From: Haloarcula taiwanensis | GTDB taxonomy: Archaea > Halobacteriota > Halobacteria > Halobacteriales > Haloarculaceae | Assembly (NCBI GenBank): GCA_002844335.1 | Contig: CP019154.1 | Coordinates: forward strand, 1 to 64,000 | DNA: 64,000 nucleotides | Direction: 5' to 3' | Shown: in pieces, positions 7,456 through 16,943 of the stretch | Position numbering within the stretch: position 1 is the stretch's first letter | Layout: the number at the start of each line of letters is the position of its first letter | The notes under the pieces: generated by a model | Seen by the model: only the letters and a program-made list of their open reading frames with translations | What the model was told of the DNA's origin: nothing | Database searches by the model: none | Program-made: the position numbers and the translations under genes

Positions 7456-9633
7456 TCAAGGCTTCGGCGGCGGCCCGTCGTAGGCGTCCATATCTTGGTA
7501 GAAATTCAGCATCGCGAACTTGAGTTTCTCGGGCCCGATATCCACCATCTCGCGGCGTTCCTCCGGCGGGAAGGTCCCGCGGACGGCGTAGTCGTGCATC
7601 TCCATCTCGGCGGCCTCCGTGTAGCGCTTGTCAAGCAGGATGCGCGCGCCGAAGTCCTCGGGCGAGCGGACAACTCGTCCGAGGGCCTGCCGCGTCTTTC
7701 TGACCGTCGGAATCTCGACGGCGTAGCGCCAGCCGGCCTCGTCCTCGTCGTCGCCGAAGGCCACGTCGTAGGCGTCCTGGACGGCATCCATCCGGTCGTC
7801 GAGGTGGGGGTACGGGACGCCGACCACGACCACGGTCCGGGCGTCGTCGCCGTCGTAGCTCACGCCCTCGCCGAGCGTCCCCCACAGCGAGGTGTAGAGC
7901 ACGCCGTCGTCGCCGTCGGTAAAGGCCTCCCGGAGGTCCCGGGCCTGCGTGCCCGGCTCGTCGAGGTATCGCGTCGCGCTCACGGCGGTCATGTCGTGGT
8001 AGCGCTCGGCCTCGCTGTAGGAGGGGCAGAACACAAGTGTGTTGCCGGGGGTGAACCGGACGATGTCTTCGAGCGTGCGGGCGATGCGCTGCTGGGTCTG
8101 TGGGTCGTCCCGTTCGCTGGAAAACAGCGCCGGGCCGTCGACGGCATAGGTCCGCCGGCGCTCCTCGGGGAACTGCGCACCGTAGGCCATCGTCACCGGG
8201 TCGTCGACGCCGACGACGTTCTCGGTCACGTCGAACGGGCGCAGCGTGGCACTCATCAGCACCGCCGCGTGCAGGTCGGAAAACAGGTCGCGGGTCACCT
8301 GCTCGGGGATGCAGGTGTACAGTTCCGCGCGGCCGTACACCTCGTCTGTCGATTCGTCCCGGCGGACGCTGACGACGGGGTACTGACCGGTCTCGTCCGT
8401 TTCATCGAGCCAGTCGGAAATGAAGCCGGCGGCCTGCAGCGTCTGGCATTCCTTTCTGGTGTCGAGGTCTCCTTCTTTGAACGCCTCCTGGTAGCGAGCG
8501 TCGAGGTCCCGGCCGAGGTCCAGCGCGTGGTCCAGTTCCTCGTGGAAGCCGGGGCCGGTGTAGCTCTGCAGGAAGGCGAGCGTCAGGTCGTCTTTCCGGT
8601 CGTCGTTAGCGATGGTCACGTCATCCCAGTGCTCGTCGACGGCCGCGCGCCCGCCGAACTCGAACGAGTCCTCGTAGGCTTCGACGAGCGCGTCCCGGAA
8701 CGTCTCGATGACGTTGGCCGCGGCGTCGGTCCGGGCGTCGTCCTCGCCGTCGAGTTCCTCGATGGCCTGGTCGAGCGTGTTCTCCGTCAGCGTCCGCCGG
8801 GCGTGGTCGCGTGCGGCCGATTCGACGTTGTGGGCCTCGTCGAAGACCGCGATGATGTCCTCGGGGTCCCGGCCGATCCAGTGGAAGAACTGCTCGCGGA
8901 TGGTCGGGTCCAGCAGGTGGTGGTAGTTACAGACGACGAGATCGACGCCGTCCATCCCCTCTTTCAGCAGTTCGTAGCCACACAGGCCCTGCTGGTGAGC
9001 GTACTCGTACACGTCATCGGGCGTCCGGACGTCGTCGAACAGCCAGGAGTAGAACTCGCTGGTGTCGACAGTAAGGTTCCGGTAGTAGTGGTCGCAGGTC
9101 GAGCGTTCGGTTTCGATTTCCTCGCGCTCGTCCTGCAGGTCCCGGAGTTCCTCGACGACGGCGTTACGGGCCTCCATCGCTTCGCTGCTGCCCGCCTGGC
9201 CGTCCGAGAGGAGTTCGCCCTCGCGCTGTTCGAGTTCGGCGATGTCGTTCTCGACCTCGACCAGGTCACGGGTCGTGTCTCGAAGTGCCTGACACTCCTC
9301 GTAGTCCACGTCGATGTGGCACATCGAGCCCTTGCCCCGGAAGACCACGGCCCGCAGGCGCTCCTGGTCCGTTATCGCTCTGGCGTCCTCGACGAACTGG
9401 CGCATCTGCTGGTGGACGTTCGTCGTGATGACGACGGTCTTGCCCGTCTCGCGGGCGTGTTCCAGCGCAGGGACCAGCGATGCAAGCGTCTTTCCGGTCC
9501 CACAGGCCCCCTCGAACAGCACGTCCCGACCCTCTTCGAGGGCGTCGTATATCGTGCCCATCGCCTCCTGCTGATGGTCGTACGGCTCTTCGAAGGGGAA
9601 AAACCGCATGTAGCCGTCGTCTGTCGTTGCCAC
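7456..9633 (-). CDS. XPD/DinG-like Fe-S superfamily 2 DNA helicase
   Basis: Rad3/XPD-type 5'-3' helicase, probably for DNA repair. Motif I is GACGTGKT (K48), the DEAH box is FDEAHN, and helicase motifs continue to QALGRVVRSPEDFG near the C-terminus. Between motifs I and II lie Cys residues in SMCHID, EECQAL, STCDHY and GLCGYE, the expected number for a 4Fe-4S cluster. A coiled segment (about 165-215) sits inside the Fe-S domain. GTG 9633 gives MATTDDGYMRFF; ATG 9609 (MRFFPFEEPY) is an equally reasonable start and TTG 9660 is less likely. The divergent lipoprotein gene begins about 75 bp away. Confidence 0.9.
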   Translation of the reverse strand: MATTDDGYMRFFPFEEPYDHQQEAMGTIYDALEEGRDVLFEGACGTGKTLASLVPALEHARETGKTVVITTNVHQQMRQFVEDARAITDQERLRAVVFRGKGSMCHIDVDYEECQALRDTTRDLVEVENDIAELEQREGELLSDGQAGSSEAMEARNAVVEELRDLQDEREEIETERSTCDHYYRNLTVDTSEFYSWLFDDVRTPDDVYEYAHQQGLCGYELLKEGMDGVDLVVCNYHHLLDPTIREQFFHWIGRDPEDIIAVFDEAHNVESAARDHARRTLTENTLDQAIEELDGEDDARTDAAANVIETFRDALVEAYEDSFEFGGRAAVDEHWDDVTIANDDRKDDLTLAFLQSYTGPGFHEELDHALDLGRDLDARYQEAFKEGDLDTRKECQTLQAAGFISDWLDETDETGQYPVVSVRRDESTDEVYGRAELYTCIPEQVTRDLFSDLHAAVLMSATLRPFDVTENVVGVDDPVTMAYGAQFPEERRRTYAVDGPALFSSERDDPQTQQRIARTLEDIVRFTPGNTLVFCPSYSEAERYHDMTAVSATRYLDEPGTQARDLREAFTDGDDGVLYTSLWGTLGEGVSYDGDDARTVVVVGVPYPHLDDRMDAVQDAYDVAFGDDEDEAGWRYAVEIPTVRKTRQALGRVVRSPEDFGARILLDKRYTEAAEMEMHDYAVRGTFPPEERREMVDIGPEKLKFAMLNFYQDMDAYDGPPPKP

Positions 9634-9709
9634 GTGCCCCGATTGGCCGTTCACCGGCAAAAGGGTTCGCCCCCACAGCTACTTGCCGCGAGCGCTCCTC
9701 AAGAGATAC

Positions 9710-10462
9710 ATGTGGCGTGTCACGCTCGCCGTCGGTATTGCCCTTCTCGCGGGGTGTTCCGGCTTCCTCCCGGCTGGCCCGTCGGCGGACGACAGCGACC
9801 CGGTGACGCCAGCGCCCGTCCCCACTAACACACCGGAGGCGACGGTCACAGTCCCGACCAGCGACGGGAGGGTCGACGTGGACCGACTGCTCGACCGCCA
9901 TCAGCGGGCACTTTCGAACCGGAACTTCCATCGACACGTCGAACAGGCCGGGCCACAGAACACGCTCGACGTCTGGATCGACCGTCAACGAGGCATCCAG
10001 CGGGTCAGACAGCGGTTCGGTCCGATATCGGACGACGTGGTCCTCGCCGACGGGACGCTGTACACGAACGTCCGGGACGACCCCGATACGCCGTACGCCA
10101 CCACGCCAGCGACGCCGAACACGTCGCTTGTCGCCTCGCCGCCCGGCGTTGACCTGCTTCGACGGCTCCTGTCGAACACTGCGTATCGGACGGTGGCGTC
10201 CGTCCAGCGGAACGGACGGCCTGTCGCTGTCCTGGCCGCAACGAATGCGGTCGAGACACCAACCGCCGAAAACGAATCCGCGGTCGTGCGGTCACGGCTG
10301 TACGTCGACCGACAGGGAGTAATCAGACATGTCGAACACACTGAACAGCGGCCGGAGCGGCCGGATATCGACACGACGATGACGGTCACAACCGATATCG
10401 CCCGCGTCCCGATTCCGTGGTGGCTCGAAGACAACGACCCTTACAGTTCCGGCTCGACGTAG
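9710..10462 (+). CDS. Secreted haloarchaeal lipoprotein
   Basis: A 250-residue protein with a short signal peptide ending in the lipobox LLAGC (Cys16), so it is probably lipid-anchored outside the membrane. A Pro/Thr-rich spacer (about 25-50) follows, then a folded domain without catalytic motifs that I recognise. Its overall look (helix with DRHQRAL, then a beta-rich half) resembles the many haloarchaeal LolA/LppX-like lipoproteins, but this is only a resemblance. ATG 9710 was chosen because it gives a proper signal peptide; an upstream start at 9683 would add nine residues. Its 3' end overlaps the convergent transporter gene by 22 bp. Confidence 0.8.
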   Translation: MWRVTLAVGIALLAGCSGFLPAGPSADDSDPVTPAPVPTNTPEATVTVPTSDGRVDVDRLLDRHQRALSNRNFHRHVEQAGPQNTLDVWIDRQRGIQRVRQRFGPISDDVVLADGTLYTNVRDDPDTPYATTPATPNTSLVASPPGVDLLRRLLSNTAYRTVASVQRNGRPVAVLAATNAVETPTAENESAVVRSRLYVDRQGVIRHVEHTEQRPERPDIDTTMTVTTDIARVPIPWWLEDNDPYSSGST

Positions 10463-11412
10463 GCTTTCCTGATGTCGTCGTTGGTGTCCTGCATCGCCGA
10501 TTCCAGCGCCGTTATCTCGTCGTCTATCGATTCCGTGTCCAGCGCCGGGTCGAACTGCAGGTCTGCGAAAACGATGACCTCGTTCGGCCCGAAGTAGACC
10601 GTCCGGAAGCCGATAATTTCGTCCACGTGTTCGTTCTGCATGACAACCTCACGGAGGCGCTGTTCCTCGTCCGTCGGGAGACTCTCCCCCAGCAGGAGCC
10701 GCTTGTTCTCCCAGGCCAGTGCCAGGGCGAAGCCCATCAGCATAATCCCGATGAGTAGTGCGGAAACCCGGTCGAAGAAGGGGTTACCGGTCTGCTGCTC
10801 GAGGAACAGGCCGACCAGCGCGATGACGATCCCCGCGAGTGCGATGGCGTCCTCGGTCAGGGCGGTCAGCGTCGTCACGTCGCTGGTCTTGCGGAACGCC
10901 TCGCGGTATCCCGACCAGTCGTTGCGGTCTATCTGTCGCTGCATCTCCGCGCGGGCCTTCACCAGTGCGTACGTCTCAAACACGAACGCACCGAGGAGGA
11001 CGGTGTAGTTGACCCACAGCGGGTCCAGCCACGCCGGGGGCTGGAAGGAGAAAAACAGGAACTCGACGGCCTCGCCGGCGTGTCCACCACCGCCGTGGCC
11101 GCCGGCCGTGAGCTCGTTCCAGCCGTGTTTCGCGCTCTCCCAGCCGGCGATGCCGAACAGGAACACGGAGACGAGGAAGCTATAGAAGAACTGTGCCTTG
11201 CCGTACCCGAAAGGATGACGGCGGTCGCGCTCCCGTTCGCTGAACCGAATCCCGATGAGTAGAAACACCTGATTCCCGGTGTCTGAGATGCTGTGGTACG
11301 TCTCCGACAGCATCGCGGCACTCCCCGTGAGAAGGAAGCCGAAGAACTTCAGAATCGCAATCGCGCCGTTGGCTATCAGTGCGGCGATGACGACTGATTT
11401 ACTCCCTGCCAT
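10441..11412 (-). CDS. Cation diffusion facilitator transporter, ZnT9-like
   Basis: Six-helix CDF transporter of 323 residues, probably exporting a divalent metal by proton exchange. The TM2 metal site reads HSISD. The TM5 site reads TEDAIA, with Glu-Asp in place of the usual His-Asp, a pattern of the SLC30A9 (ZnT9) branch. A Gly/His-rich loop (GGHGGGGHAGE, about residues 104-114) and a C-terminal ferredoxin-like domain ending in VEPEL follow. ATG 11412 opens the protein at the first membrane helix; an upstream ATG would add nine residues. The metal is unknown from sequence. Confidence 0.88.
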   Translation of the reverse strand: MAGSKSVVIAALIANGAIAILKFFGFLLTGSAAMLSETYHSISDTGNQVFLLIGIRFSERERDRRHPFGYGKAQFFYSFLVSVFLFGIAGWESAKHGWNELTAGGHGGGGHAGEAVEFLFFSFQPPAWLDPLWVNYTVLLGAFVFETYALVKARAEMQRQIDRNDWSGYREAFRKTSDVTTLTALTEDAIALAGIVIALVGLFLEQQTGNPFFDRVSALLIGIMLMGFALALAWENKRLLLGESLPTDEEQRLREVVMQNEHVDEIIGFRTVYFGPNEVIVFADLQFDPALDTESIDDEITALESAMQDTNDDIRKAYVEPEL

Positions 11413-11478
11413 TATTTTTCCGTCACGACCGTAACGCAAAATGCTTCTGGATTTATACCTGGCCCCGCTACCGTCAGT

Positions 11479-11988
11479 ATGCTCACTGCTATCTCAGACA
11501 CGCACGGAACGGAGGACCACCGGCTGACAGGTCGGACGCTTGCCGCTGTCCGCGACGCCGACCATGTTCTCCATGCAGGCGATTTCATGACTGAGCAGGT
11601 CCTCGATGCCATCGAGGCCGAATGCGACGAACTGACCGGCGTTGTCGGGAACAACGACAGACCACCGGTCCGTGATCGACTCCCAGACGTTGCGACCGTC
11701 TCTTGGGAAGGGCTGACCATCGTCGTTGTCCACGGGCACGAGCACACCGAAACCGCACTCGGCATGCTGGCCCGACAGGAGGCGGCCGACATCGTCGTCG
11801 TCGGTCACTCACACAAACCCGTACTGACCGATTTTGGCGGCTGGACGCTGGTTAATCCGGGTAGCTACGCCGACCCGCGGCGCTATCAACCGGCCCACGC
11901 GGAACTGGACGTGATGGCTGGCGACGTTCGCGTCCGCCTTCGCTCCCCGGACGGGACGCCGATTTCGACGACTATCGTCAATCGGTGA
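11479..11988 (+). CDS. YfcE/MJ0936-type metallophosphoesterase
   Basis: Compact phosphodiesterase of 169 residues with every motif of the family: SDTHG (residues 6-10), HAGDF, GNND, HGH and GHSHKP. Two-metal phosphodiesterase chemistry on small or model diesters is known for MJ0936 and YfcE; the cell substrate is not. The gene is monocistronic in appearance, starting 66 bp from the divergent transporter start. Confidence 0.9.
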   Translation: MLTAISDTHGTEDHRLTGRTLAAVRDADHVLHAGDFMTEQVLDAIEAECDELTGVVGNNDRPPVRDRLPDVATVSWEGLTIVVVHGHEHTETALGMLARQEAADIVVVGHSHKPVLTDFGGWTLVNPGSYADPRRYQPAHAELDVMAGDVRVRLRSPDGTPISTTIVNR

Positions 11989-12043
11989 GCGTATCGTAGC
12001 GACGCTAATTGTGGTAATACCGGAGCAAACCGGCTGCAGGCGG

Positions 12044-12727
12044 TTACTGCCGGATATACCACAGCGCCGCCATGCCCGCGATGACAAATGCGCCGCCAGC
12101 GAAGAACGCAAGGCCCGGCGGAATCACGGCGGCAGCGGCCTCGGCACCGCCCTGTGCGGCAGTGTCGAGTGCACCCGCAGTAGCCTCGAAGCCGCCGTCG
12201 GTCACAGTCGCGTTCTCGGCGTAAAAACTCGGGTCCCGGCTGCCAGTGTCCGCACTCCCGGACGACACTGTCGGGCCGCCAAACAGCGTTCCCTGCCCGC
12301 TCCCGAACACTTGCTGGACCAGCAGGCTTGCGAAGCCGATGATAGCGAAACCGCCGATAATGTTCGCCAGCGCCGCCCGGAGTCCCGACGTTTCCTGTTC
12401 GTCACCGGCACAGATAACGAGTGGCTGGTTGGCCGGCGCGAACACGTCCATCTCGCGTCCCTTCTCGGAGTACGCCGTATCGACGACCTCGACCGCGCCG
12501 GCGTTTTTCAGTTTCTTCAGGTGATACTGTGCGTTCTGCAGCGACGTATCCACCCGGTCGGCCAGCTCTGACGGCGGTGCCGGCTCCTTGTTTAGTTCTG
12601 ACAGTAAATTGCGCGCTGTCTCTGCCGAGAGTGCCGACAGCACGTCGTCCGCATCATCACTGTCGACACCGATGACTCGGGGTTCGGCGTCCGGGGTCGC
12701 CGGGTCCCGAGAGGGCAGCAACGACAT
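12044..12727 (-). CDS. ArsR-type HTH regulator with membrane helices
   Basis: A 227-residue protein with an N-terminal winged helix-turn-helix (about 25-95; key stretch ELADRVDTSLQNAQYHLKKL). One hydrophobic segment follows (about 117-140) and a second sits at the C-terminus (about 200-226). Membrane-tethered HTH proteins like this are common in haloarchaea and may sense envelope or external conditions. No partner gene is obvious: the neighbours are a phosphodiesterase and a tiny membrane protein. The ligand or target is unknown. Confidence 0.85.
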   Translation of the reverse strand: MSLLPSRDPATPDAEPRVIGVDSDDADDVLSALSAETARNLLSELNKEPAPPSELADRVDTSLQNAQYHLKKLKNAGAVEVVDTAYSEKGREMDVFAPANQPLVICAGDEQETSGLRAALANIIGGFAIIGFASLLVQQVFGSGQGTLFGGPTVSSGSADTGSRDPSFYAENATVTDGGFEATAGALDTAAQGGAEAAAAVIPPGLAFFAGGAFVIAGMAALWYIRQ

Positions 12728-12886
12728 GACTATCTGTATGTTCTATGGGATTATGAGTCTTTGCCAAAGCACAGTGACCGTTGTAGCTATCGGTCAAACC
12801 CGTATTTTACCCTCCAAAATCGACCGGTAGACGCCCGAAGGCGCTCCTCCCGAAAGCATTTTCATCTCGGCTCGACAACCGCCGGT

Positions 12887-13012
12887 ATGGCCGACCTGCT
12901 CACATACGCACTCCTCGCTGCTGTGCTCCTGTTTTTTTTCTTCATGTATCTGATGCTCCGGCGGACCTTCCAGGGCTTCAAAGAAGGGTTCCAGCAGAGC
13001 AAGAAGAAGTAG
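12887..13012 (+). CDS. 41-residue single-helix membrane protein
   Basis: Very small protein: MADLLTY, then a hydrophobic helix with a run of four Phe, then a basic tail ending in QQSKKK. The orientation rule predicts the tail inside the cell. ATG 12887 gives this clean form, whereas in-frame sequence upstream is unlike a membrane protein. It lies 44 bp before the aminopeptidase start and may be cotranscribed. Function unknown; it is comparable in form to small regulatory membrane peptides. Confidence 0.7.
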   Translation: MADLLTYALLAAVLLFFFFMYLMLRRTFQGFKEGFQQSKKK

Positions 13013-13055
13013 CCGGGAGGGTAACGATTAGGGGGCGTCGGTGGTGCCTATCTGT

Positions 13056-14147
13056 ATGGACCCACGTATCCGCGAACACGCGGAAGTCATTGTCGACCAC
13101 TCTATCGATTTGAGCGAAGGCGACAACCTCGTTATCGACGCGCACCCACAGGCTGCGGATCTCGTTACGGCGCTACACGAGTTCGCTGCTGACCGCGGCG
13201 CAAATCCGCTTGTCGTGCAGGACCGCCTCGGCGAGCGGTTCCGTCGCGCCTACCTCCGCAACCGGGACGAGTTCGAGACGCCGAGCCACGTCGAGGCGCT
13301 GTACGAGGAGATGGACGCGTACATCGCCATCAAGGGGAGCGACAATGTCACCGAGACCAGCGACGTCGACCCCGAAACGACGGCCGCCTATCAGCAGTCC
13401 CAGCAGCCGCTCCTGAACGAGCGGCTCTCGAAGACCTGGTGTCTCACGCAATACCCTGCGCCCGCCAACGCCCAGCTCGCCCAGACGTCCACGGAAGGGT
13501 ACGAGAACTTCGTCTGGGATGCTGTCCTCAAAGACTGGGACGCCGTTCGCGAGCACCAGTCACAGATGGTCGAGATACTCGACCCCGCCGACGAAGTCCG
13601 CATCGTTTCCGGGGAGACAACGGACGTGACGATGTCCGTCGCCGGTAACGAGACGCTCAACGATTACGGCGAAAAGAACCTTCCCGGCGGCGAGGTGTTC
13701 ACCGCACCGGTCCCAGACAGCGTCGAGGGCGAGGTGCTGTTCGACAAGCCGCTGTACCACCAGGGCCGGGAAGTGACTGATGTCTTCCTTCGCTTCGAGG
13801 ACGGCGAAGTCGTCGAGCACAGCGCCGCGAAGAACGAGGACCTCCTGACAGAGGTGCTGTCAACCGATGACGGCGCGAGCCGACTCGGCGAACTGGGTAT
13901 CGGAATGAACCGGGATATCGACCAGTTCTCCTACAATATGCTGTTCGACGAAAAGATGGGCGACACCGTCCATATGGCGGTAGGACGAGCTTACGACGCC
14001 ACTGTCGGCGAGGACAACGAACAAAACGAGTCCGCCGTCCACGTGGACATGATTGTCGACATGAGCGAGGACTCGTTCATCGAAGTCGATGGCGAAGTCG
14101 TCCAGCGAAACGGGACGTTCGTCTTCGAAGACGGGTTCGAGGACTGA
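13056..14147 (+). CDS. M29-family (thermophilic) aminopeptidase
   Basis: Metal-dependent leucyl-type aminopeptidase of 363 residues (aminopeptidase T family). The N-terminal domain starts DPRIREHAEVIVDHS; the C-terminal catalytic half includes DDGASRLGELGIGMN and ends HVDMIVDM. These are the recognisable blocks of the family and its dimetal site. ATG 13056 follows a short leader. The last 17 codons plus stop are repeated, with mostly silent changes, 149 bases downstream, which suggests that a tandem paralogue has been lost. Confidence 0.9.
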   Translation: MDPRIREHAEVIVDHSIDLSEGDNLVIDAHPQAADLVTALHEFAADRGANPLVVQDRLGERFRRAYLRNRDEFETPSHVEALYEEMDAYIAIKGSDNVTETSDVDPETTAAYQQSQQPLLNERLSKTWCLTQYPAPANAQLAQTSTEGYENFVWDAVLKDWDAVREHQSQMVEILDPADEVRIVSGETTDVTMSVAGNETLNDYGEKNLPGGEVFTAPVPDSVEGEVLFDKPLYHQGREVTDVFLRFEDGEVVEHSAAKNEDLLTEVLSTDDGASRLGELGIGMNRDIDQFSYNMLFDEKMGDTVHMAVGRAYDATVGEDNEQNESAVHVDMIVDMSEDSFIEVDGEVVQRNGTFVFEDGFED

Positions 14148-14159
14148 GTACTGACCGCG
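14097..14159 (+). repeat. Direct repeat, copy 1 (3' end of aminopeptidase gene)
   Basis: These 63 bases cover the final codons, stop and first trailing bases of the M29 gene. Fifty-eight of 63 positions match copy 2 at 14246-14308. The four differences inside the coding part all fall in third codon positions and are silent. Confidence 0.85.
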
Positions 14160-14245
14160 AACGGAGTGAGCGGCCGGCCTCTTCATCGACGTTTTTCAAG
14201 GAGCGGTCGCCAGAGACGACCCGACGCAAAAAAAGGTCGGCGCAG

Positions 14246-14308
14246 GTCGTCCAGCGAAACGGGACGTTCGTCTTTGAGGACGGATTTGAGGACTGAGTAC
14301 CGACCGCG
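14246..14308 (+). repeat. Direct repeat, copy 2 (orphan aminopeptidase 3' end)
   Basis: Encodes the same C-terminal residues (VVQRNGTFVFEDGFED, stop) as the M29 gene but with no gene body in front. The silent-only differences imply that it once ended a translated paralogue. It lies just before the convergent transducer gene. Confidence 0.8.
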
Positions 14309-14334
14309 GCTATCGGCTGCTGGACGTTGACGGC

Positions 14335-16689
14335 TCAGTCGTCCCCTGTCGACTCTGCTCCCGTTCGGTCCTCGACGGCCGTCTCGAACACGTCAGTCCC
14401 ACTGTCGATAGTGTCGGATTCGTCGACGGTGAACGTTTCCAGCAACTGCCCGAGGTCGGTGGCGCGGTCGGAGAGGTTCGCGACGGATGACTCGACGTCA
14501 TCGACGGCCTCGACCTGCTCGGTCGCCGCGTCGGCGACGGCGGCCGCTTCGACAGCCGTGTCGTCGCTGATGTCGCCGACCCCTTCAACCATCGAGACGA
14601 CCTCCTGTGTCGACTCAGCCTGCTCGTCTGTCGCGCGGTCGATCTCTCGCATCCCGCTGGTCGCATCCTCGATGTCGCCGACGATGTCGTCGAACGCATC
14701 GAGGGCATCGCCGACCGTCTCGGTTCCAGTATCGACTTTCGACTGTGTGGCGTGCATCTCGTCGACAGTGCGCTCGACCTGCTGACGCATCTCGCCGATA
14801 GCGGCCTCGATATCGTCGGTCGCTGTCACCGTCTCGTCGGCGAGCGCTTTCACCTCGTCGGCAACGACAGCAAAGCCGTCGCCATCGCCTTCACTTCCGG
14901 CCCGGGCGGCCTCGATGTTGGCGTTCAGCGCGAGCATCGTCGTCTGGTCGGCGATGTCAGTGATGAGGTCGGTAACGGATTCGATTTCACCCATCAGTGC
15001 GTCGAGTGCTTCGACCTGTGTGACAGTCTGGTCTGTCGACCGTTCGATCTCGTCGAGCGCCGTCGCCGCGCGCTCGGCAGCCGCTCGTCCGCTTTGTGAC
15101 CGGCTGAGCGCTTCGTCAGCCCGGTCTCTGACCGTGTCAGCGGCGGTGGACACCTCCTCGACAGTCGCCGAAAGGTCTTCGAGTTCCGTCCAGACGGTTT
15201 CGAGCTTCTCCGACTGCGTCTCTGCCCCGTCGGCCATCTCTGTGGCCGAGGATTTCACGCTGGTACTGCGGTCCTGAACTGCGTCGACGTTCTCCGAGAC
15301 GGTCTCGGTTGCGGTGTCGACGGCCTCACTGAACGCTCGGACCTCGCGGATGGTGTCTTCCCACTCGTCGAGCAGGTCGTTGTAGGCTGTTGCGATCCGG
15401 GCCATCGACTCGGCGTCAGCGTCGGACGACATCCGTGCTGTCAGGTCGCCGTCGGCGCACGCAGCCATGACCTCGGCGTAGTCTTCGGCGCGGTTCTGGA
15501 GCCTATCGCTGAGTGTCTCCGCGGCTTTGCGAGCCGCTTCTGCCTCTTCTTTCGCCGACTCGGCCTCTTCTCTGGCGGATTCGGCGTTCTCCCTGGCCGC
15601 CTCCGCGTCAGCGATCTGCTCGCGGAGCGACTGCCCCATCTCGTCGAAGGCGGTGAACAGCTGTCCGATTTCGTCGGACCGAGATGTCTCGAGCGTCACG
15701 TCGAGGGTGCCTGCGCGCATCTCGTCGGCCGTCGTTGCGAGTTCAGAGAGAGCTGTCGCCGAGCGCCTGCTCATCGCAACGGTCACGCCGCCGAGGATTA
15801 CTATTGCGGAGATGAGCGTCAGGAGGAGACTGGTCGCAATCTGGTTACGGAGGGCATAGGCGCTCGATGCAGGCACTTGTGTCACGACCGTCCACCGGAT
15901 GCTGTCGAGGCTCGAATACCCGTACACTGTCTCCGATGACTGGGTAAAGCCGTTGCCGCCCTCGCGTGTGACCGTAGTGACGGCCTCGCCCGGTATACTG
16001 TTGCCGACGACAGCCGTTCCCTCCGGTCCGAGAATCGTCGTCTCGCTGTCGGCCAGCGACCCACGGAACGATTCGGTACGCGCGGAGAGGTTCGCCTCAA
16101 CGACGATGACGTGTTCCGTGTTCTGCGGCGCGGAGCTGACGAACGCCAGGACGCTGTCGTTTGTTACCGGTGACTTGTAGGGCTCTTCTGGGACAACGAC
16201 AGTCCCGGACGTATCTGTCTCGTTGTCGATAGCTGCCATCTCCGACCCCCATGGAACGTTGAGGGATGCAAGTGTCTCCCCGCGGACCCCGCTCGCGGTG
16301 CTCGCCTCGACCGTGCCGTCCGAGGCTTGCACGTAGTGGACGGCGACGAACTCCGAGGTGAGGTCGCTCGATTCCAGCAGGAGGTAGTCCCTGATGACGC
16401 TCGGTTGCCCGTTCTGGAACTCCTTGACCGACGAGAGCGTCTGGGTCTGCCGTCGGAAGCCGTCGACCCAGTTGTCGAGCCCGTCGGCCTGTAACTCGGC
16501 GGTCGAGACGACCTGTGTCTGCACTCGCTGGTCGAGCGTTCGCGTCGTATCGGTGTAAAACACTGCCCCGATTCCGCCGGCAACCAGGACCGCCACCAGC
16601 ACTGCGGCCACGAACTTCCGGACGAAACTCTCTCGCACAGCGGCCGGGACGAGGTGGGCGATTCGGGGGCGGGCATCTCGGCTTACCAT
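14335..16689 (-). CDS. Methyl-accepting transducer (Htr) with outer sensor domain
   Basis: Haloarchaeal chemotaxis receptor of 784 residues. TM1 is at about 26-45, an extracellular Cache-like sensor domain spans about 46-285, and TM2 is at about 288-312. A HAMP domain, a charged coiled coil rich in Ala-Glu (about 365-400) and a second HAMP-like unit follow. The signalling tip is at about 590-625 with LNANIEAARAG and VVADEVKALA. It has no adjacent binding-protein gene, so it likely senses a ligand directly. Its architecture matches the second transducer in this window (42765-45137), with no close sequence identity in the sensor part. Confidence 0.93.
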   Translation of the reverse strand: MVSRDARPRIAHLVPAAVRESFVRKFVAAVLVAVLVAGGIGAVFYTDTTRTLDQRVQTQVVSTAELQADGLDNWVDGFRRQTQTLSSVKEFQNGQPSVIRDYLLLESSDLTSEFVAVHYVQASDGTVEASTASGVRGETLASLNVPWGSEMAAIDNETDTSGTVVVPEEPYKSPVTNDSVLAFVSSAPQNTEHVIVVEANLSARTESFRGSLADSETTILGPEGTAVVGNSIPGEAVTTVTREGGNGFTQSSETVYGYSSLDSIRWTVVTQVPASSAYALRNQIATSLLLTLISAIVILGGVTVAMSRRSATALSELATTADEMRAGTLDVTLETSRSDEIGQLFTAFDEMGQSLREQIADAEAARENAESAREEAESAKEEAEAARKAAETLSDRLQNRAEDYAEVMAACADGDLTARMSSDADAESMARIATAYNDLLDEWEDTIREVRAFSEAVDTATETVSENVDAVQDRSTSVKSSATEMADGAETQSEKLETVWTELEDLSATVEEVSTAADTVRDRADEALSRSQSGRAAAERAATALDEIERSTDQTVTQVEALDALMGEIESVTDLITDIADQTTMLALNANIEAARAGSEGDGDGFAVVADEVKALADETVTATDDIEAAIGEMRQQVERTVDEMHATQSKVDTGTETVGDALDAFDDIVGDIEDATSGMREIDRATDEQAESTQEVVSMVEGVGDISDDTAVEAAAVADAATEQVEAVDDVESSVANLSDRATDLGQLLETFTVDESDTIDSGTDVFETAVEDRTGAESTGDD

Positions 16690-16728
16690 TCGTCCGGCGA
16701 TTTCCAGTTATCGTACAAAAAACTACGA

Positions 16729-16736
16729 GATATATA
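16729..16736 (-). promoter_or_regulatory. TATA-like box of the transducer gene
   Basis: An ATATATC-type stretch on the minus strand lies about 40-47 bases upstream of the transducer ATG at 16689, within an AT-rich segment. Confidence 0.4.
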
Positions 16737-16943
16737 GAGATACTGACAGAGGCATATACGAATGATTTGCCCGGGAAATCGGCGATTTGTGGGCTGAAAT
16801 GTCACTATCTGTAACTGCTTGTCCGATGTGCTGACATTCCTGGCCGCCGCCCCAGTTTCAGATTCAATATCGGCGGTGCGGTGTTACCACAGTCGTCTCC
16901 CTTCGAACCGGAGACTTATGCTGGCAGGTATGGTAGTGCCGAT

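Noticed and set aside
7144..9828. An 894-codon open frame on the plus strand
   Set aside because: It is antisense to the XPD/DinG-like helicase, which has complete motifs; the plus-strand product is Val/Gly/Arg-rich with no domain.
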